A stretch of DNA of 64,000 bases from Plantago elongata (Eukaryota; Streptophyta; Magnoliopsida; Lamiales; Plantaginaceae), in the NCBI GenBank assembly GCA_036897095.1, contig JAYMSP010000054.1, positions 1-64,000 on the forward strand, read 5' to 3'. The notes below the pieces were generated by a model that was given only the letters and a program-made list of their open reading frames with translations, did no database searches and was not told the DNA's origin. A program made the translations under genes and the position numbers. Below are positions 42,896-53,989 of the stretch, in pieces; within the stretch, counting starts at the first letter, position 1; every line of letters begins with the position of its first letter.

Positions 42896-43814
42896 CTGAA
42901 TGTACTCTCTACTAAGTAATTTAGTACATAAATGATATAGGATTAGTCTTATATATACTGTAGAGTTAAGCAATGTAAAAACGAGTCTATATTTTTTTAC
43001 GTGTAACAAGCTTCTATTTATATAAATAAAACACCGTTAAGTTTTAGCACTTCGTGCAAAACTTTATATTCCTTATTTCTATGATACTTTATCTCGAACA
43101 CGTATTAATATAGATGGCAAGCTACTAGCATACCTGAGTTGGGGAATTAAACAGATATCTAGTCCTTTCTATGATAATTGATATTACAACTTAGCAAGCG
43201 ACTTCTAGGAAATAATTTAACACCTTAATGAAGTAAACCTTACTTTTTAGGGAAGAGAAATTTATTATATTAATTAGGTTAGGGCTTAATTACTACACCT
43301 CCGCAAAAGATATCTGGGTCTTAGCTAAAAAAAAGTCTCAAAGTTGATATGCGATGCGCACTATATAAATTATAAGAGAATTATACAAATCTAGTAAAGC
43401 ACTAAGTACACAAATCCAAGAAGAGATCTTCATACCTTTTCTTTTAATTAATAAGTAGTTTTCTTTTACACAAAAATAAGATAAGTATTTCGCATTACGG
43501 AGTTACTTCCCATTTTTTATAATTATAAAAAGATAAAGTATACTAAATTTGTTTAAGTTTACTGCTAAAACGAGAACCAAAAAGACTCGAGTATAATACC
43601 TGAAGAAAAAGAGATTAGGTATAAAGTAAGGGTTACACCATATAATTAATATAATAAATGTAGAATGAAACTATATCCTATACCAAAGTAAATTGGTTTT
43701 TGACAAAACCTTTACCATGTAATAAATTCTCCTTGAAATATTCTCTTTCTAAAAATAATAGATCCGATTACTGTGACTCTATATGAGGTTTATGTCTTTT
43801 AATAATTGTTTAAT

Positions 43815-43862
43815 AATGTTGACATCAACAACATCATCAACAAAGACCAACAAGACATGGGT
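43815..43862 (+). other. CpA-rich patch inside RIP-like DNA
   Basis: About 45 bases here are dense in CAA, CAT and CAN triplets (for example ACATCAACAACATCATCAAC), the reverse of what the surrounding RIP-like DNA shows. The patch either escaped mutation or arrived later. A GTTGA-CA-TCAAC dyad lies at its left end. A GGGTTCGAAAATCC stretch at its right end recalls a tRNA B box but has the wrong loop size. Confidence 0.4.
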
Positions 43863-43916
43863 TCGAAAATCCTACTTGTTTGTTCCTTTCCTTAGAATTT
43901 TATATCTTTTTAATAA

Positions 43917-43940
43917 AATTCCTAAGTATACTTAGGAATT
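43917..43940. repeat. Perfect 24-bp palindrome
   Basis: AATTCCTAAGTA is followed directly by TACTTAGGAATT. Outside it, CTTAGAA (43891-43897) and TTCTAAG (43945-43951) are also complementary, which gives a nested imperfect inverted repeat of about 60 bp. Confidence 0.6.
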
Positions 43941-45560
43941 ATTCTTCTAAGATATAGCGCGCTTTATGTGATTGATGTACTTAACATGTCCTACTTATTA
44001 TGATAGCATACTCTACCTATATAGATAGTTATTATACATAATATAGCTATAACTTACCCTTATCATGCAAGTTCTGTTGTGAGCCTTCTCTTTTTGTACT
44101 AACGAAATTACCTCTACCAAGTATAAATAAGGCATACCAGGGAGTATCTTCACTTACAGGATATGTTGTTCTATCTATTTAAAACTATTTTAAAAGACTC
44201 TACTTTAAATACTCTATTACTAATAATTTATTTACTAATAAATTATATTAATTAATCGCGTGTTATTCGCTGTCCACAAGCTATACTTTATGTTGGTATT
44301 TGGTAAAGATTTCTCTAAAGAAGTTTCTATAGAATTTGTATAAAATGATATATAATATAATAGTGTGCCTAAAAAACCTCTTAAGAGCCTGTACTAAAGG
44401 AAGTCCTGATAATAATAATTTATGCCCATAATTTAGAATTTAGGTACATGCTCTAAGCATGTGTTGTTTTAAAAGATATTACTTAACCAGTTCACTAGTG
44501 ATACATTATTACAATACAATACTACCCGTGTAACCTATCATTTCTAAATATAAAGACTAGGCATATTGTACAAGAACAAAAAAGTATAAATTAATAATTA
44601 TATACTATAGCAAAGTATGTTTCTTTCGGATGTACTTAAAAAAAAAGTCATTAAGGACATTAAGAGAAGAAATAAATGTACGCTTCTTAAAATGTGTGCT
44701 GAGGTCTTAGCAAACTCGCAATTTCATCTAAGGTTCCGTGCTTTATACTATAATCGTATTTATTTATGATAACCTAGGAAGGACGTATCTAGTGCAATTC
44801 ATGAAAGAACTCTGAGTACTCCCCCTTTAGCTAGAAATAAACTAGTGTTAGTTTTAAGTTAATTAGTAAAGAAGAAAGCTTAGAATCTAGAGTATTTACC
44901 GTACGTAGTACAAGTTAAGTAGTGTTATTTTATACTTAGCTTATATTTGATCTTATTAGTAATTATTCTAAATTATAAGTGCCGCCTAAAAAATATTAAT
45001 GTTTCAATATGATGTCCAACATAAAGAAAAAAGATAAAAGTCTAATAACATTCATAAATTCGCAAAAGGATAAGGAACACAGCCTACTGCTACTATATTA
45101 AATTAAGAAAGATATTTAACAGAGCTTTATACTACTCTAACCCTATTTCGCTCTACTATAGGATTACATGGACTAAAATAAATATTCTACCTACACTTAG
45201 TTTCTTGCATTTAGTCTTATATGTAGGTATAGTATTTTTCTCTATCATGATTATTCAGGAATCTGCACAGAGTAAAAGCGTATTTATATATTTTTATTTA
45301 TAATAATTAATAAAGATACTTCTCCAATAAAGCCAACAAAATTATATACATATATAATTATAAAGACCAAGGATGAATTGCCAAAACCTTTACTTTATAA
45401 ATAATTATAAATCAATCCTATATTCTATTCGCATTATATCTATATTTTTTAAGCTCGCGTGCATGCTTTCTTTTTAGATGTAACATAAGCCACTCACAAT
45501 TGTAATAATTACATTACAGTATACTCTGCTTTTTCTACAAATTCTTATAATATGGAAAAA

Positions 45561-45581
45561 TACGACACGCAGTTGCTTACT
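45561..45581 (+). repeat. Short dispersed repeat, copy 2
   Basis: This is the partner of 34276-34296, matching 19 of 21 bases. It keeps CGCAGTT where the other copy has CGTAGTT, so this copy looks closer to the unmutated form at that site. Confidence 0.45.
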
Positions 45582-46129
45582 ATTCTTTATCCATATTTTT
45601 ATCTTTGAGTTACTCGCAAAGACTACAAAAGTTTAATACAATAAAGTGTAGGTATTTTTCTGTATAACACCAGTAGAGTTCACGAGCTTTTTGTTGTTAT
45701 TGTATTGAACTTTTTAAACTTATATCTTTTCCTTTTAATTTTAATATAAGACTTCGCTCTCTAATGCAATCCTAAGGTATATTACCTCTCGTGAATTAGT
45801 AATTTTATTTATACAATAAAAAGGCACTATAAGAATATATTATTTTATAGATTTCCATTTATAGAAAACAACAACTCGTGTTTATATTTATAGTAAGATA
45901 AGAATTGGCTACCCAGTCAAATATTTTTGCTTACTCTATGTTTTATAGTTGTACATAAAAAAATAAAACACCTCTGTAAAGACTGGTAGTTCCTTCTTTG
46001 TTATAGTTATACATAGATAGATTCTCTTACATTAGTGTACTAACTTATTAGTATATTTTTTCATAAACTTAGTTAGTAAATTAGTAGCTCTCATCTATAC
46101 GTAATTGTCTTTTATAGTCTTGTTACGTT

Positions 46130-46580
46130 TATGAGAGATTTATGATAGACGTGCACATTTCTCCAATGTACATGCTAAATACATGGGTGCAGTGTCAATA
46201 AGTGCATTCTATCCATTCTGTCATGTAAGCGTGCTTCTGATTTGAACTACTTTCTTTAAAACTGTGTACGTATATAGCCATACGTATTGATTTTCAACAA
46301 CTTGCTTTTGACTGATTCTCATTGGTATAGTTGACTTGTATCTTCATTCTTGATTGCTCCTGTCAACGTGATTATTGATACAGCTCTCTTCTTGTTAGCA
46401 TTGTTTTCTGGTCTAAATATGTTCCCTTCTATGAATTCCTGCTATGAAATATGTTTGGCTTCTAGTAGAGTAGCTACGGATTAATTAAGGATATTAATGC
46501 CCAATCTGCCTTTTCTTAGATCCTATGTGTCTTACCTTGCTCTTAACCCGTATACTCGAAAACACCAATAACCCCTTATT
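46130..46580 (-). repeat. Island C, reverse-oriented member of the repeat family
   Basis: This patch keeps abundant TG and CA steps. Read on the minus strand, 46394 down to about 46332 aligns with island B at roughly 80% (shared GGAGCAATCAAG and GATACAAGT-type blocks). Further on, 46277 down to 46257 is identical over 21 bases to the right end of island A. It therefore joins A and B into one family and shows the order of the parts: the B-like block, then GCAAG, then the A-like end. A frame on the minus strand is open through the A-like end, but no protein family is recognised. Confidence 0.55.
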
Positions 46581-47132
46581 ATATATATATGTCCTTTATT
46601 TCATAATGAATTTGTTCATGTCTTATGCTCTCCTATAGAGCATATCTATGTATGGGATTTACTCTTTCTCTACTTTATTTAGAGTATAGTAGTATATTTT
46701 TAAAGTACTCGTTACAAAAATTATCAGAAGTCTTGTAAGCTAAAGATTATTAGTAGCTAGAGTAATGTATCTATGATAGGATTAGACAAAGAATCTATAA
46801 GAAAGGAGTTTTACAACACATCACACAACAAGGGATCTCTTATGTATTATGTATAGATATACTATAATTTTAAGTAAGTAAACCCAGACACAGTGCTTGA
46901 CAAAAATAATCTCCTTCTTCCTTTCTATCGCTCAGTAGTATTAAAGGTTCCATTTACGTGTTTAAACACTATATATAAAATTAGTATTCGTTTTCTTAAA
47001 ACCATTTTAAAATGCTTCTAAAGGCTTTTTATAAGTACACTCTCATAAAGTACATTAAAATACATAGTTAGGTATAAGTCATAATGCACTCTTTCATCTC
47101 TGATTTGATTTTTAACACTAGCAACTATATAA

Positions 47133-47336
47133 CCTTTCATTTACTTGCCAAAAGAAAATAATCTGCAAAAAAATGAAGCTGACTATATTAACTTCCACGA
47201 ATGTGATGATTTTTCCGATCCGCCACAAACACTTTGGATTTCTTTAGAGACTCTAAATATTTCTTACCAGAACAAACAACGTAGACTGGAAATTCTAACA
47301 GGGAAAGCACTAAGAAAGATATGTATAAGTTATTAA
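47133..47336 (+). CDS. Possible exon or gene fragment, unknown
   Basis: The frame is open from 47133 after a TAA at 47130-47132 and ends with TAA at 47334-47336. It has no ATG near its left end; TTG at 47145 is the first alternative start. The product is balanced and partly acidic, with D, E, P, Q, W and G residues (for example DDFSDPPQTLWISLETLN), unlike the monotonous K/N/I/F/Y products of random frames here. That hints at an exon or a decayed gene piece. No domain, motif or membrane segment is visible and no family is recognised. Length alone does not exclude chance. Confidence 0.15.
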   Translation, partial: PFIYLPKENNLQKNEADYINFHECDDFSDPPQTLWISLETLNISYQNKQRRLEILTGKALRKICISY

Positions 47337-49488
47337 ACTTCTTCTCTTACCAATATAGTAGATGTTTGCATAGAATTTATTAATTTTAATAAAGTATATT
47401 TCTCTAGTAAAGTACCTTTCTTGTACAAAAGTCTAATACGTTAAGGAACTATACTTAAATCACGCTGTAAAATTATAGGGTGGTACATACTAGTGTATCA
47501 CCTCTGTCTAAGAGAAGATACTATAGCGCATTATTAAGGAAAATTAATTCGATGTTATTCCCTTGCCCTTTATCTAGACTTACTTCTCTTTAACAGGTGT
47601 TTATAAAATAACTTGAGAAGAGAGTTTTTACACTTATTGTTGAATTACATCATTACGAAGTGTTTTTCGCCGTTTCTGTAAAGTACCTGTGTTACACAAA
47701 ATTTAAATATCTTTAGTTTAGTATGTTCTGCTATATTGCTATTATATATAAGGTATGTAGTGTATAGTAGCATAAACTAGATTGTGGAAGAACTGTCCTT
47801 AGTAATGAAATTGGTTTGCTTGCAGGGAAAGAGAATACATAATCAAATATGAAAGAAGGTCCTTTTTGCGCAACTCTTATTTCTAGTCTACTGGTCTGTC
47901 TATCTAGGAAAGGTTCTATTGCACCTAAACTACAGTAATATTTCTTACACAACACAAATAAAACATTGAAGGCTGTACTCCTATGAAATTACACAAGTTT
48001 GACTTATCTAATTTCCTTAGTTTCATTGTTAGCTATTTGTCACGAATTCTTCATTTTAATTAGTAGAGCCTTACACCAGAAGCCATTCTACCAGCAAAGA
48101 AGTAGATTATCAAAGACCTTATGTTATGAGTTCTTAGATCCAAAAACGACTCCTGGTGATTCAGAAAGGGTAAAAATTTCTTCTTTTTCGTTGTATCCTG
48201 ACATTGTACTCACTACTATTTGTTATTTGTAAACTGCGTTCCTATCCTAGTTTATGAAAAATAGGTTAAAGATGCAAAACTCCCAACTCACGTGAGATAT
48301 TAAGATTTTCATCTTGGGAAAGAAAGAAACATTGTGGATACAGACAACTAGTATTATACATTGAATAACTATAAATCATTTATGCTAACTAAGTAAGCTA
48401 CTTATAAAAAAGAGTCATAGAATCCTTATGTGAAAATACCAAAAGAATAACGTAGCAATTGTGTAAATAAAGTTCACAGATCCTCTCTTCCTCATTTTCA
48501 TTACTATATCTTTTTTGGCAAATTGAGAAAAGACTAAAGTTGTATTCTATAAATGTAATGGTATACTAACTAAAAGTCTCCAAATAGTATGTGTTACAAT
48601 TCGCTTTTATTCTTGGGGGTGGTTGCCTGAAGTGGCGCTACTACACTTAATTACTAGTAAATTCTAATGTTGCTCAACTCTTTCTTTTTTGTTCTTTTTC
48701 CTCCTTACTTACAAACCAAGCTTTGTCTATCAAAAAACTACTATTTGTATTTGACCAAAGAGAAGAATTCTAGACTAATTGAAAAATCCACAGTAAAGAA
48801 GAAGCTCGTTTACAATAAAGAATATTATAGAAGACTCTCGCAAAATAAATAAAAAAGAAGCCCTTATACTATACACCCCGTTCTGCCAAGTAACAATCCG
48901 TAGCTAGGAAGTAAGGGAAGAATCATTGAAAAGTTCAGACAGTACTTGTAGTTAATAAGTAATAAGATATTTATTATTCTGATACTAACTATAATAACGA
49001 GGATGATCGTGTTGCCCTTTTTGTGAAATTCTGCTTCGTCGAATGATATTATTTGAACCATGAATTCATCATAATTGCCAAGACCAAGACTATCTGATCT
49101 TTCTAAATCTTAAGTTAGCTTTGATTTTCATAATAAATAGACTTGCTAGATTTGCTTGTGAACTAAAAAGGACCGGGCGAGCTATGTTTTGATTTATCAA
49201 AATTTCCTATTTATTTCTAATAGACATAAAAAGAAAGTTCTAGTTTTGTCTTTAGCTCTGTTTCTATTCTAATACGTAGTACACCTTTGTTTAATAAATA
49301 AGTAAATAAATGGCTGTGCCTTGCGAAAAAAATCTATTTGGAAATTGTCTGAAATTATACCTAAATAAAAAATACAAAAATGAAATTATAGTACACAAAT
49401 GTCTTGTACATAGATGAAGAAAACAAAAGAAAGAAGGTTGTTTTGTTGTTGTTAGTCATCTAAATTCCGTTACTTAGGATATAGGATT

Positions 49489-49806
49489 GTGTACAAAGTC
49501 TTATTATATATATATAATATTATAGTATGGATATTAGTTTCATTCAGAGAAAGGTTGTTAGACAGCATATTGAGAATAAAGTCTAAAAGATCTCTGCTCC
49601 ATTGTCTAAGAGATTTTAGAATAAGGGCATGGTCAATTATTCCTGCCCAAAGATTTCTTCATTTTTTAATATGTAATACAGTAAAAGTTGTAAGAGGAGA
49701 TAGATTTATACAAACAATGATCAAAGAACTCCAATGGATGTATGTTTACTACAAAATTCTGTTAAGGGAAATGCGTACTAAGGTAATACTCCAATCATAT
49801 TATTAA
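49489..49806 (+). CDS. Longest open frame, 105 codons, probably chance
   Basis: The frame starts at GTG and stops at TAA. The first 18 or so residues are hydrophobic. The rest is basic and leucine/arginine-rich (for example RERLLDSILRIKSKRSLLHC), which would suit an amphipathic, possibly nucleic-acid-binding protein. At about 8% stop codons, 64 kb read on both strands should yield about one frame this long, so length gives no support. There is no ATG at the left end and no recognised family. I keep it only because it is the longest frame in the window. Confidence 0.12.
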   Translation: MYKVLLYIYNIIVWILVSFRERLLDSILRIKSKRSLLHCLRDFRIRAWSIIPAQRFLHFLICNTVKVVRGDRFIQTMIKELQWMYVYYKILLREMRTKVILQSYY

Positions 49807-52588
49807 CTATGTCTTATTCTTGACTTTATATATCTGAAAGGAAGATACTCCTTGATTGTAAAAGACGAATACTTTGCAAAAATTCTATACGTAAGTTTTA
49901 AAAGTTGGTAATCTGGGGATATAACCTCTATGCCATATTAGGAAAATTTTTGTCTACTCTCTTTTTTTAGCAAATCATATTTTATATATTCAAGAAGTGC
50001 AGGTTGCAGGGATTATTTTATATAGTACAGATAGTAAAGTAACAGGTTATAGATCCCAAAGAAAATAGTTTGTTATCAGACAAAAAGGTTCGAATCACCT
50101 TAATCAATATCTCTCAATATGAGAAATTCCTAACCTAATAAGGTAAGGAAAGGCGCAAGGAATCTTATAGGTACAACAACAAGAAAGACCTAAATCCTCA
50201 TAAACTCCCCTATTCTATCTTATTATATTACTTAGACAAGAAAAAATAAAACCATCATCCATAGCATGCAAAGAATCTGGGAAAGAGGACACAGATAAAA
50301 AGTTCACTAATATATTATGAAAAAAGAATTCTAATTTACAGTAGTAAAAGAATAAAGAAAAAACCTACCAGTAGGCGGTAAAAATTCTTCTTTATGGAAT
50401 AACAAACAATTTATACATCCAATTCGTGTAATGTATAAACGTATACTAAATCCTGGATATTACAGTATTACTTTGTTTGTAGACATAGTTATGCTTTTTT
50501 ACAACAGGGGAAATCCTTGAAATCTGGAGGAACGCTGAACTGAACGAGAATCTTTAATATACCTTAAATAATGAGTAATGACTTTATAGAATTGAGGACA
50601 ACCTCTACTGAAGAGAAAAACTACTGGATTCATTTTGACTCCCTATGAGTATTGAATATTCTAAAAAACTAAAAAAAGAGAGAGTGCCTTGCTTGTCTAA
50701 ATATGAGAAGTATACCTTGACCACTATTCAATTTCAAAAATATAGATGCGGTTTACTACATAAATTTAGAATTATTACTTTTTACCCTGCAAAGTATCGG
50801 ATTTGTAAAAATGGATCACGATCCTATAGTTAAAAAATAAAAACAAGATTTTACCCGGGAGACCATCACGAAAAACAACTCATTTTATACCTAATAAAAT
50901 TACACTTTATTATTAGTAAGTTTAAATGAGACTAAGCTATTTCCGATATTGAAAAAAGTATGAAATCCAATTTCTAAGTGAAAATGAGACATAAAATGCA
51001 AAAAGCTGCATCTGCATAGGGGTCAAACGTATGTTTTCTAAATTTCCCTTATAAGAGGTCATTAAATTTAGAGAAAGTTCTATCTGCCTATATGCAAAAG
51101 TCATGTTTTGTAAATTCCCTTCATAGACAATCTCTAAAAACCAAAAATGGAATAAGAATAATAAGTAGGCAAAGCGAGAAAATAGATTTCTAAGTAAGAA
51201 AATCGATAGGAAATGAAACGTTAGGTAGTTACTAAGCCCGAAGATATTCTAATAATTTAAGAATTCTGCATACTTGTTTACTGGATGACTAGTACCAGGC
51301 AACATATTTATTTTATGCAAATTTCTATTTATTAGGAGAATCCACAATTGACTATGTTTAGCACAATCTAACAATCTATATATTTACAATACAAAATTTA
51401 TACGGATATTTACAGATAAATTCTAAAGATAATATATCACGCGTACTATACATATAAAAAAATAGGAGAAGTACATTTTTAAGAAAGAATAAGGAAAACT
51501 TAAATAAAAGGTATTACTTAGTATCTAGAAATTGGGAAAGTGCAGGAGTTCACATCATACATATGGTAGCTCTAGAAAAGATTGGAATATAAACGAGGTC
51601 TCTATAAGATAAGTAAAAAAATAGTGCAGCTAAAAGGAAGCGAAAGGATAAGATAACTTGGGCTATTAATTAATTAATATAAAGAAGAATAGAATAACAC
51701 ATAACAATCTATTATTATAGAGAAGACTCTAGCAAATGCAAGAAAAAGGGATAGAAAAAGATATTTGGGAATCCTCATCCTCCTTACGCTGTGATCTTCT
51801 TGGTAATTTATTGGAATTTAAGAAATCTTCTTCATTTATACTTTCTTTTTCAGTATAATATAAGAGTTGTCCCGAAAAGTACGGACATAATATAAAATAC
51901 ATATTTACTTTCCAAAATAACTGAGATTAATGCATGAGTAAAGTGCAAGACCCACAATTACTACGGTACAAAATACTTGTCATTGACATAGTATATCATA
52001 TGACTCCTATTCTCCTTTCCTTTAATAAATAGATTTTTTTGTGTTGTAACGGTGCCAGTACCACCAAGGTGCGCTGAGTTTTGCTTTTGTACTTTGCACA
52101 TTTTGAAAAGGATCCCCGAAAAGAATAAATACATGCTCAATAAAAGAGTGCTATAGTGCTGCCATAATGCATTTCTGGAAACCCCGCCACGCACGATGGT
52201 AGTAATTGACTAATCAATTACTACATCCATGCAAGAAATTAATTCGACACGAAAAAAGGAGATGTGTCCAAATATCTATGTACATTATAATAATAAACTA
52301 TCTAACAAACAAAAGTCTTTTTAAGGTTCATCTTACAGATAATACATAGATATAGAGTTATTAAAGGGTCATTTACTTGACGTAGCTTCTTCTACCCAAA
52401 GCAGAAACTTAGTCTTTATCAATATACAACAAACAAAAAGGAGTGACATAGTTGGCATGTACTTTACTTTCTATAACGCAAATATATGACAGAAGAAATG
52501 GTAACAGGAGTAATAGCAATACTTATCCTTGGAACAACTAATTGTTTGCCCTATTGGATCTAATATCTTGCTATAATAAGGGTAATAA

Positions 52589-52918
52589 AAATACCCTACA
52601 CGAGGATTTCTCCTTTTCTATATACTTCAAAATACTATATTGTTCGATCGAGAAACATGTCTAACAAAAGCGTATACATCAAAGACTCAAAAAGGGTATG
52701 AGGTAGAAACTTTAAGCAAGGTGGTACAGGAAATAGATATAGACATAGTCAAACTAGAGCACATATTGAAGAAACATAACGGCAATCCTAACAGCGTACG
52801 TAGAAAAGACAGTAAACTTAATGAATCTAACTCTACTCCAAAAATTGGCTTAACTACCTTATTGCTAATTATGATTTATATTTATTTCTTCGTACATTTA
52901 AAATCTTCCTTATTCTAG
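52589..52918 (+). CDS. Possible tail-anchored membrane protein, C-terminal exon
   Basis: The frame is open from 52589, just after TAA at 52586-52588, to TAG at 52916-52918. The first ordinary start is unclear; TTG occurs at 52640. The middle is a charged, heptad-like stretch (EVETLSKVVQEIDIDIVKLE), followed by a polar linker and a final hydrophobic segment (TTLLLIMIYIYFFV) with a few residues after it. Helix plus C-terminal membrane anchor is the layout of SNAREs and other tail-anchored proteins, but I cannot match a SNARE layer pattern. If real, this is probably a last exon whose upstream part is unseen. Chance remains likely. Confidence 0.2.
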   Translation, partial: KYPTRGFLLFYILQNTILFDRETCLTKAYTSKTQKGYEVETLSKVVQEIDIDIVKLEHILKKHNGNPNSVRRKDSKLNESNSTPKIGLTTLLLIMIYIYFFVHLKSSLF

Positions 52919-53989
52919 AGCTTATCCTTACTTGGCATTCATTCTACTTCTAAATAAAATTGACCTGTACATAAAACCTTTTTTTACGTACGAGGTTAAT
53001 AGTTCGTAGCTATACTTAGACTAGAAGTACAGTGAAATTGGGTTAAAATAAAAAAATCTTTGACATGTTGACTTACACCAAATGAAAGATTCTCGCTTCT
53101 ATTTAGTAGTCAATCTATGTTAGGCGGAACTATTCCCCAAGCAAACTTCTTTATCTTGTATTTTCCATTTTCAAAAGAAAACAAAAAGGAGATATTTCAA
53201 AACGTAAAATATGATAAAAAAACAAAGTGCATGGGATATAATACTTAGAAGTCGGTAAGAGGAGCCCTTATTCTATGTAAGAAGCAGAGTAATATACCAG
53301 CAAAACATTCATTAAGCCCTAATCGTTGAAGTCAGGTAGATATTCATCAGAATAGTGGGATATCGTTAAGACATTTTCTTTTAGAGGTAATCGGTGATAA
53401 GTGTCGTGTTTTTTTGGCTGAGCTATATTATCCTTTGACTCCTGCTCCATTTTTAGTTATGGTTCATTTATGTGTTATCTCAACGTATTTTACTAATTAG
53501 TGCGGAGTTATTAAATCTATATAGAAGAATGTATTTTAGAGCACAAGACGGGGGGAAGTATTGGATAAAAAACTATTCTTTCTCTACCTATTTTGTAGTT
53601 ATTAAATGAAAGCAATATTCAACATTAGAAGAGGTTTGTTTTGTTGGGCTAAGAACCATAAATGACATAGGTAGATGCACCTTTTCTTTTGACTAGTATT
53701 TATTCCTGTATATTCTGTATATTGTGTTTTATATGTAGGAGTATTTGTCTTTTAGCGAATAAACGTATAATTGGCGATGGTGGTTGTGTTGCAGCATCTA
53801 ACGTCTCAGAATGAGGTTTCTCTTTATTAATTATTTTTATATGTGAATATATGCGCGTTGCGTGAAATATCATCATTTCTTATTTATTTTCCAAAGCTTT
53901 TCCACCTGCATCTTTTTCAAGTATCTCTAAATCCTCTTCTATTTTTTCTTCTAATACATGTGAGGTAAAATAACTACGCTCTTTTGTCT

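Larger units (their letters stand above)
28000..46100. other. Long, moderately RIP-like gene-free region
   Basis: A hand count at 30061-30180 gave TpA/ApT near 1.5 and (CpA+TpG)/(ApC+GpT) near 0.44, and 38281-38400 gave near 1.5 and 0.58, so the signature is present but less extreme than at 11-22 kb. Frames of 61-71 codons appear at 30553-30768 (+), 33180-33374 (-), 37051-37239 (-), 41269-41478 (-) and 41759-41950 (-). All have chance-like, F/I/L/S/Y-heavy composition. A less altered patch lies at about 40.19-40.42 kb. I see no gene, RNA gene or intact element. Confidence 0.5.

Noticed and set aside
43858-43872. Second B-box-like GGGTTCGAAAATCC
   Set aside because: The loop is too long for a tRNA T arm and no other tRNA part is present.
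49489-49806. 105-codon frame as a confident gene
   Set aside because: It starts at GTG. About one frame of this length is expected by chance in 64 kb at this base composition, and no domain is visible. It is kept only as a low-confidence entry.
50086-50103. tRNA T-arm-like GGTTCGAATC
   Set aside because: The stem does not pair in the canonical register, and no A box, anticodon arm or acceptor partner is found upstream.
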